From Bdellovibrionales bacterium (GTDB taxonomy: Bacteria > Bdellovibrionota > UBA1018 > CAIMNF01): DNA of 37,110 nucleotides. Positions 32,295 to 37,110 of this stretch are shown one piece after another. Both the position numbers and the translations under genes were made by a program. A model generated the notes under the pieces. It did no database searches, had not been told where the DNA came from, and was given only the letters and a program-made list of their open reading frames with translations. Positions within the stretch are counted from its first letter, which is position 1. Each line of letters opens with the position of its first letter. The DNA lies in the NCBI GenBank assembly GCA_947462765.1, contig CANHQK010000018.1, positions 1-37,110 on the forward strand, given 5' to 3'.

Positions 32295-33515
32295 ATGCTG
32301 CGTAAAATCAAGCTCACGACCTGGATCTTCATCGCGCTCGTTCTCGGATTCCTGATCGGGCATTATCTCCCCGGCTGGGCACCGGCGCTGAAGCCCTTTC
32401 GGACGCTCTTTTTGAACGGAGTGAAGTGCATCATTGCCCCGCTGATTTTTGCGTCCATCGTGCTCGGAATCAATTCTGCAGGGTCGGTCAAAGGGCTCGG
32501 AAAGACCGGCGTCCGGGCGATTCTCTATTTCGAATTGGCCACGACCCTGGCTCTGGCGGTGGGGCTTTTCATGGTGAATTGGTTTCGTCCTGGCGATGGA
32601 CTCACTCTCGGGAATGGTGTTTCCGATGTGGTCAACAAAGCCCAGCAGAACCCCCTGACTTTCAGCGGTTTTTTCGAGCACCTGCTTCCGACCAATTTCG
32701 CCGAGGCGATCGTGAAAGGGGACGTGCTCCAAATTGTGTTGTTCTCGACACTCTTTGGTGTCGCGGTCTTGCTGGCGGGCGAGAAGGCCAAGCCGGTCTT
32801 ACAGTTTTGTGAAGGCTTAAACGAGGTGATGTTCAAGTTCACCGGCCTCATCATGTCGATGGCACCGATTGGCGTGGGTGCAGCGGCCGCGACCTCGGTG
32901 GCCGATCACGGGATCGGGGTCATGATCCCCATGCTGAAGCTCGTCGGGACCCTGTATCTTGCGCTCCTGATCTTTGTCGTACTCGTCCTCGTACCGGCCA
33001 TGATTTACGCGCGGGTCAGGATGAAGCCATTTTTGAAAGAAATCCGGCCGTCTCTGTTGCTCGCCTTCGCCACCACCTCCAGTGAAAGCGCTTATCCTTC
33101 AGCGCTTGAGTCCTTGGACAAGATCGGTGTTAAAAAGCGGATTTCGAGCTTCGTTCTCCCGCTCGGCTATTCCTTCAACTTAGACGGCTCAACGCTTTAC
33201 CTGGCGATCGCTTCGGTGTTCGTGGCCCAGGCGGCCGGGATCGAACTCTCGCTCTGGACCCAGCTCACCATGATGCTCACGCTCATGCTCACCACCAAAG
33301 GGGTTGCAGCCGTGCCGCGCGCCTCGATCGTGGTGCTCTCCGGTACGCTCACGGCTTTTGGATTGCCCTTGGAGGGCATCACGCTCATCCTCGGAGTCGA
33401 TGAGTTCATGGACATGGCCCGCACCACGGTCAATCTCTTCGGCAACTGCATTGCCACGCTGGTGGTGTCGCGGTGGGAAGGGGAGAAGCTGAGCGAGGGG
33501 TTCGAACAGGCTTGA
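32295..33515 (+). CDS. Dicarboxylate/amino-acid:cation symporter (SDF/DAACS family)
   Basis: A 406-residue inner-membrane transporter of the glutamate/aspartate/C4-dicarboxylate type (GltP/DctA-like). Family features: N-terminal GFLIGHYLPG helix 1, the Ser-rich hairpin FATTSSESAYPSALE, the FNLDGSTLYLAIASVFVAQAAG helix 7 region, TTKGVAAVPRASIVVLSGTL (HP2), and a helix-8 motif DEFMDMARTTVNLFGNCIATLVV. The length is normal. The frame stays open far upstream to 31719, but that part is antisense to the exported protein; ATG 32295 gives the family N-terminus and follows TACGCT by 6 nt. The substrate, glutamate/aspartate or C4-dicarboxylate, is not resolved. Confidence 0.93.
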   Translation: MLRKIKLTTWIFIALVLGFLIGHYLPGWAPALKPFRTLFLNGVKCIIAPLIFASIVLGINSAGSVKGLGKTGVRAILYFELATTLALAVGLFMVNWFRPGDGLTLGNGVSDVVNKAQQNPLTFSGFFEHLLPTNFAEAIVKGDVLQIVLFSTLFGVAVLLAGEKAKPVLQFCEGLNEVMFKFTGLIMSMAPIGVGAAAATSVADHGIGVMIPMLKLVGTLYLALLIFVVLVLVPAMIYARVRMKPFLKEIRPSLLLAFATTSSESAYPSALESLDKIGVKKRISSFVLPLGYSFNLDGSTLYLAIASVFVAQAAGIELSLWTQLTMMLTLMLTTKGVAAVPRASIVVLSGTLTAFGLPLEGITLILGVDEFMDMARTTVNLFGNCIATLVVSRWEGEKLSEGFEQA

Positions 33516-33517
33516 AC

Positions 33518-33988
33518 TCAGGCCGGCTTGCCGGCGTGAATCAGGGTCTTGATGTCCATCTTGAAGAGGACCTCGACCTTGTTCGGAAACACGAGTTTTT
33601 GGATGATGCCTTCACCGAAGACCGGGTGCTTGATGCGATCGCCGGCCACGAAGGCCTGATCGGCACCGTATTCTTTCATGGCCGCAGTCGAGGCGTTCAT
33701 CTGGCGCATCCACTCGAGCTCCACAGGCACCGTTTTCTCTTCTTTAACTTCGCGGGGCGCGCGCGCAGTCCGGGTGGTGCTGCCCGGGCTTCCGCGGCTC
33801 GGAGCGACTCCGCCGGGTTCCTTGACCCCGCGCTTCGGCTTGAAGTTGTGCTCGCTTTTGCAGGTCCGGCACATCACCCGGGCCGGAACCGAGCCGACCA
33901 TCGACATGATCATGTGCCCGAGATCCATTTTACAGCGGGTGCAGTAACAGACAGTATCCTTGCCAACCGAGAGTGCCGGGGTGTTCAT
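33518..33988 (-). CDS. Zinc-ribbon plus Tudor/CarD-like small protein
   Basis: A 156-residue soluble protein. The N-terminal zinc ribbon is CYCTRC...CRTC (about residues 14-46). A Pro/Arg/Ser-rich basic linker follows (about 50-85). The C-terminal domain VAGDRIKHPVFGEGIIQKLVFPNKVEVLF resembles the Tudor-like tail of UvrD/PcrA helicases and, more loosely, the RNA-polymerase-interacting domain of CarD. In those proteins the domain binds RNA polymerase. ATG 33988 follows TAAATT by 7 nt. It is divergent from uvrC, with 34 nt between starts, so a link to repair during transcription is attractive but inferred. Confidence 0.75.
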   Translation of the reverse strand: MNTPALSVGKDTVCYCTRCKMDLGHMIMSMVGSVPARVMCRTCKSEHNFKPKRGVKEPGGVAPSRGSPGSTTRTARAPREVKEEKTVPVELEWMRQMNASTAAMKEYGADQAFVAGDRIKHPVFGEGIIQKLVFPNKVEVLFKMDIKTLIHAGKPA

Positions 33989-34022
33989 AGTATGGAATTT
34001 AGGATACCTTGAAACGGTCCGG

Positions 34023-35735
34023 ATGAGCACCGAAAAACGGCCCGAGAACAAAACGCGACTTTTGCAGGAAGCCAAAAAACTGGCGACCTCCCCGGGCGTT
34101 TATCTGATGAAAAACGCCTCGGGAGATATTCTATACGTCGGGAAGGCGAAAAGCCTGAAAGCGAGGGTCACTTCTTACTTTCAGCCCGTCGTGCACGAGC
34201 ACCCTCGCACCGAGTTATTACTGACCAACGTGGAGACCTTCGAGGTGATCCACACCGGTACCGAGAATGAAGCGCTCGTTCTCGAGTGCACGCTGATCAA
34301 GCGCTATAAGCCCAAATTCAATATCCGTCTCAAAGACGACAAACACTACCCTTATCTGCGGGTGTCGATGGTCGAGCGGTTCCCACGCATCGAATGGACT
34401 CGCAAAGTGAACGAGAGCAAAGCCCGTTATTTCGGTCCATTCCCTTCGAGTTTCGCAGCTCGAATCACACTTCGCTTGCTTACGGAATCCTTCAAGCTCC
34501 GCGATTGCTCGGACAACACTTTTTCTCACCGTTCACGCGCCTGCATTCTGCATCAAATGGGCCAGTGCTCGGCCCCTTGTGTGGGAGCTGTGAACGAGGA
34601 AGAGTACCGGAGTCAGATCGACGAGGCTCTCCAAGTGCTCGAAGGTAAAGGAGCGGCCTTCCTCGATGTCCTGCGCGAGCGGATGCGAATCGCGGCGGAG
34701 GAAGAGCGCTACGAGGAAGCGGCAATCATCCGCGACCAGATCCAGGCAGTCGAGATTGTCTCGCAGACCCAGTCCGTGATCGATGCCGACACCCGGCTCG
34801 ATCAGGACGTGTTCGCCTTTGAGCAAAAAGAAGGAATTGCCCACGGAGTGGTGCTTCAGGTGAGGGGCGGTAAATTGCTCAGTGTGAAACACTATGATGT
34901 TCAGAACTTTGATGGTTCACTCGGGCCGGATTCCATTTTGTACGATTTCCTTTCCCAACATGTGATCCTCATGCAAGAGGGGAGTGATCTGACCCAGGCC
35001 AAGGAGATCCTCGTCGCCCAGCTTCCGAGCGATCATGAACTTCTCGAAAACGCCCTCGGAGTCAGGATCCGCCTACCCGAATCCGAGGTCCAAAAACAAC
35101 TTGTCAATGTGGCGCGAACCAACGCCAAGCTCGCGGTCGAAAGCGCCAAGCGTGAAGGCGCCGGTCACGGCATCGGGGCACTCGAAGAGGTCCAGGAGAA
35201 GCTCGGACTCGAAAAGCTCCCGCGAAGGATCGAGTGCTACGATATTTCGAACACCCAGGGCGAGGAATCCGTGGCCTCGAGGGTGGTCTTCATCGACGGG
35301 GCACCCGATAAGAATCTCTACCGCCGTTACAAGATCAAGACCGTGAAGGGAGCGAACGACTTCGCCTCCATGCGCGAGATCTTCGATCGACGCTTTTCGA
35401 AGATGGATCTCGGAGCCGGAAACGAAAAGCCCGATCTGGTGATTGTCGACGGGGGTAAGGGGCAGCTCGCACAAGCCAAGGCGATATTCGAGGATCTCGG
35501 GATTCAGGGTGTGGACCTGGTCGGCTTGGCCAAGGCCAGAACCGAAAGGGATTTCAAATCCAAAGAAGTGGTGAGTTCACAGGAGCGGATCTTCATTCCG
35601 AATCGGGTCAACCCGGTTCCGCTTTATCCCCACACGCGGGCATACAAGCTCCTGACTCATGTCCGGGACGAGGCGCACCGTTTTGCGATCACCTTCCATC
35701 GTTCCCTTCGAGACAAAAAAAGTCTCAGAGGTTGA
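34023..35735 (+). CDS. uvrC: Excinuclease ABC subunit C, short form
   Basis: A 570-residue nucleotide-excision-repair endonuclease that cuts both sides of a UvrB-marked lesion. Domains: GIY-YIG nuclease (about 20-100; GVYLMKNASGDILYVGKAKSLKARVTSYF), UvrBC (UVR) linker (about 205-245; EEERYEEAAIIRDQIQAVE), and the RNase H-like UvrC domain (about 380-560; IECYDISNTQGEESVASRVVF and LVIVDGGKGQLAQAKAI). The usual tandem helix-hairpin-helix tail after HRFAITFHR is absent, and no remnant appears in the other two frames downstream, so the short end looks natural. ATG 34023 is chosen because upstream frame is antisense to the Tudor-like gene. No ribosome-binding site seen. Confidence 0.93.
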   Translation: MSTEKRPENKTRLLQEAKKLATSPGVYLMKNASGDILYVGKAKSLKARVTSYFQPVVHEHPRTELLLTNVETFEVIHTGTENEALVLECTLIKRYKPKFNIRLKDDKHYPYLRVSMVERFPRIEWTRKVNESKARYFGPFPSSFAARITLRLLTESFKLRDCSDNTFSHRSRACILHQMGQCSAPCVGAVNEEEYRSQIDEALQVLEGKGAAFLDVLRERMRIAAEEERYEEAAIIRDQIQAVEIVSQTQSVIDADTRLDQDVFAFEQKEGIAHGVVLQVRGGKLLSVKHYDVQNFDGSLGPDSILYDFLSQHVILMQEGSDLTQAKEILVAQLPSDHELLENALGVRIRLPESEVQKQLVNVARTNAKLAVESAKREGAGHGIGALEEVQEKLGLEKLPRRIECYDISNTQGEESVASRVVFIDGAPDKNLYRRYKIKTVKGANDFASMREIFDRRFSKMDLGAGNEKPDLVIVDGGKGQLAQAKAIFEDLGIQGVDLVGLAKARTERDFKSKEVVSSQERIFIPNRVNPVPLYPHTRAYKLLTHVRDEAHRFAITFHRSLRDKKSLRG

Positions 35736-35750
35736 AAAGGGGAGATCGAA

Positions 35751-35816
35751 TCAGGCGAGCAGGATGCGGCCGTGACCGGCCAGCAGTTGCTGGATCAATT
35801 TCTTCAAATGACGCAT
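35751..35816 (-). CDS. Leaderless 21-residue amphipathic peptide (candidate)
   Basis: A 22-codon frame between uvrC and metB. The peptide begins MRHLKKLIQQLL and ends GRILLA; Leu/Ile residues alternate with Lys/Gln/Arg in a pattern suitable for an amphipathic helix. There is no Shine-Dalgarno, but the ATG lies 6 nt after TAGGTT, with TTGTAA 17 nt further up, the same geometry as surE, the symporter and the divergent pair at 15.6 kb. This promoter fit is the main reason to call it. It could act as a membrane-active peptide or as a short regulatory RNA's frame. A chance frame of this size is also possible. Confidence 0.4.
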   Translation of the reverse strand: MRHLKKLIQQLLAGHGRILLA

Positions 35817-35822
35817 GCCCCA

Positions 35823-35851
35823 AACCTAACAGGGCGCCACGGGCCTTACAA
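35823..35851 (-). promoter_or_regulatory. Leaderless-type promoter in the uvrC-metB gap
   Basis: Minus strand: TTGTAA (35851-35846), 17 nt, TAGGTT (35828-35823), then 6 nt to ATG 35816. It lies 39 nt downstream of the metB stop, so it drives a transcript separate from metB. Confidence 0.5.
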
Positions 35852-35890
35852 GCGTTAATTATCTATGACGCACCGCATTTACCAGTTGGT

Positions 35891-37051
35891 TTAGCTGAGC
35901 GCCTGCTCGAGATCCGCGATCAGGTCGTTCACATCCTCGATTCCGACACTGATCCGGATCAGGGTATCGGCGATCCCGAGGGCTTTCCGGTTCTCTGCAG
36001 GAACCGACGCATGAGTCATGATCGCCGGGTGCTCGATGAGCGATTCCACTCCACCGAGCGATTCAGCCAGGGTGAAGAGGCGCGTGCGCTCCATGACCCG
36101 CTTCGAGTCCTCGAGTGTCCCTTTGATCACAAATGAGATCATCCCTCCGAATCCGCTCATCTGGCGCTTGGCCAGCTCGTACTGTGGATGAGAGGCGAGT
36201 CCTGGGTAGATCACTTTTTCGATTTTCGGATGCTTCTCAAGAAAGCGTGCGATGGCAAACGCATTCGCCTCGTGCTCCTTCATGCGGACATGAAGGGTTT
36301 TGAGTCCTCTCATGACCAAAAAGCAATCTTGAGGTCCGGGCACGGCTCCGACCGCGTTTTGTAGATATTTGAGTTCTTTGTAAAGAGCATCGTCGCTCGT
36401 GATCAGGACTCCACCGACCACATCACTGTGCCCGTTCATGTACTTGGTCACCGAATGAATGACCACATCCGCACCGAGGTCCAGAGGACGCTGGAAATAG
36501 GGGCTCATGAAGGTGTTGTCGACCACACTGAGCAGACCTCGTGCCCGTGCGAGCTTGGCCAAAGCGGCAATGTCGAAAATCTTGAGCATGGGGTTGGTGG
36601 GGCTTTCGATCCAGAGCATCCGGGTTTGAGGAAGGATCGCCTCTTCGACTTTGGAAAGATCACCGAGATCCATGAAAGTGAAGCGGATGCCGAAGCGGGT
36701 GAGGACCTTGTCGAACAAGCGGAAAGTCCCGCCGTACACGTCGTCCGAGCAGATCACATGGTCGCCCGATTTCAGCGTGTGAAGAAGCGTATCGATGGTC
36801 GCCAGACCTGACGAAAAAGCGAGAGCGTACTTTCCGTTCTCGAGTGCAGCCACGCATTCCTGGTAAGCAGTCCGGGTCGGGTTATCGGTGCGGGCATATT
36901 CGTAACCGGTGTGTTGTCCGGGAGAGGTTTGTGCAAAGGTGCTGGTTTGATAGATGGGCACCATCACCGCTCCGGTGCGTGGATCAGGGGCCTGGCCCGC
37001 ATGAATGGCTTTGGTTCCGAAACCGGCTTTTTTCGACTCTGTAGGGTTCAT
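35891..37051 (-). CDS. metB: Cystathionine gamma-synthase/lyase (MetB-type)
   Basis: A 386-residue PLP enzyme of the Cys/Met-metabolism family. The PLP lysine is K203 in IHSVTKYMNGHSDVVGG. YARTDNPTR and ALAFSSGLATIDTLL bind the cofactor phosphate, and SLGGVESLIEHPAIMTH contains the substrate-carboxylate Ser/Arg region. Cystathionine gamma-synthase (O-acyl-homoserine + cysteine) and gamma-lyase share these motifs and cannot be separated with certainty here. Its ATG overlaps the stop of a short reading frame that enters from the right edge, suggesting an operon with an upstream gene. Cytoplasmic. Function in methionine or cysteine interconversion is sure at family level. Confidence 0.93.
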   Translation of the reverse strand: MNPTESKKAGFGTKAIHAGQAPDPRTGAVMVPIYQTSTFAQTSPGQHTGYEYARTDNPTRTAYQECVAALENGKYALAFSSGLATIDTLLHTLKSGDHVICSDDVYGGTFRLFDKVLTRFGIRFTFMDLGDLSKVEEAILPQTRMLWIESPTNPMLKIFDIAALAKLARARGLLSVVDNTFMSPYFQRPLDLGADVVIHSVTKYMNGHSDVVGGVLITSDDALYKELKYLQNAVGAVPGPQDCFLVMRGLKTLHVRMKEHEANAFAIARFLEKHPKIEKVIYPGLASHPQYELAKRQMSGFGGMISFVIKGTLEDSKRVMERTRLFTLAESLGGVESLIEHPAIMTHASVPAENRKALGIADTLIRISVGIEDVNDLIADLEQALS

Positions 37052-37110
37052 GTGGCCTGAGTATCCCTGAGTTCTTGCGCCGCCGCAAGGGCCGAGAGCC
37101 TGCCAATCAC
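37048..37110 (-). CDS. Partial upstream gene, C-terminal 20 residues
   Basis: A minus-strand frame enters at the right edge and stops with TGA overlapping the metB start as ATGA. The visible tail is VIGRLSALAAAQELRDT plus three residues. A 4-base stop/start overlap is common in this window for real gene pairs, which supports it. A partner such as cystathionine beta-synthase or another sulfur-amino-acid gene would make sense next to metB, but 20 residues cannot show this. Confidence 0.4.
   Translation of the reverse strand: MIGRLSALAAAQELRDTQAT

Noticed and set aside
35732-36136. Plus-strand frame after uvrC as a frameshifted UvrC tail
   Set aside because: The translated frame contains no helix-hairpin-helix (PGIG-type) sequence and most of it is antisense to metB.

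Overview
The window looks like chromosomal DNA of a diderm (Gram-negative) bacterium. It encodes the LPS-export protein LptD, lipoproteins with lipoboxes, many signal peptides, an M23 envelope peptidase and aerobic HemF. The base composition is moderately GC-rich, the genes are packed tightly on both strands, and there are many exported proteins of unknown function. Together with a GpsA/PlsB-like pair, a free STAS protein and a zinc-ribbon/Tudor-like small protein, this suggests a predatory-lineage or deltaproteobacterium-like organism such as Bdellovibrionota. That placement is an inference from family resemblance, not proven. No phage, IS element, CRISPR array or rRNA operon was seen.

Layout. 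0-0.45 kb: the cut end of a minus-strand exported protein, an AT-rich stretch, and a start-less coding remnant. 0.46-3.4 kb: a subclass B2 metallo-beta-lactamase of the CphA type, then a probable metal-stress locus (two related DoxX-like membrane proteins, a 10-cysteine exported peptide, an ECF sigma factor and a membrane anti-sigma candidate) around a perfect palindrome. 3.4-7.0 kb: a repeat-built lipoprotein, an amino-acid permease and a VTT-domain membrane protein. 7.1-8.4 kb: a four-copy S1 RNA-binding protein. 8.4-13.4 kb: a four-gene minus-strand envelope cluster (exported metallopeptidase, exported unknown, GT-C-like membrane protein, Thr/Gln-repeat protein). 13.6-22.6 kb: GAF histidine kinase, methyltransferase, EamA transporter, a phospholipid-precursor set (PlsB-like, GpsA, MscS), HemF-GreB, YraN and a STAS protein. 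22.6-30 kb: RsmI, a candidate small RNA, an HD-GYP phosphodiesterase, AccD, LptD, SurE, an M23 lipoprotein and an exported MBL-fold protein. 30-37.1 kb: a c-type-haem protein, tRNA-Asp, an exported unknown, a dicarboxylate symporter, a zinc-ribbon/Tudor-like protein divergent from UvrC, a 21-residue peptide gene and a MetB-type enzyme, with the tail of one more gene at the edge.

Three threads stand out. First, many start codons have no Shine-Dalgarno sequence and instead lie 6-9 nt after a TANNNT-type -10 box with a TTGNNN -35 box 17-18 nt further up. This predicts widespread leaderless mRNAs and supports a 21-codon gene that would otherwise be overlooked. Second, a ~135-nt RNA with its own promoter and terminator carries AGGA hairpin loops that match the CsrA-binding consensus, and the next gene (HD-GYP) has the same kind of hairpin beside its ribosome-binding site. 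This suggests a Csr/c-di-GMP circuit. Third, the ECF/Cys-rich divergent region has a palindrome whose two halves each lie at a -35 position for the gene on that side.
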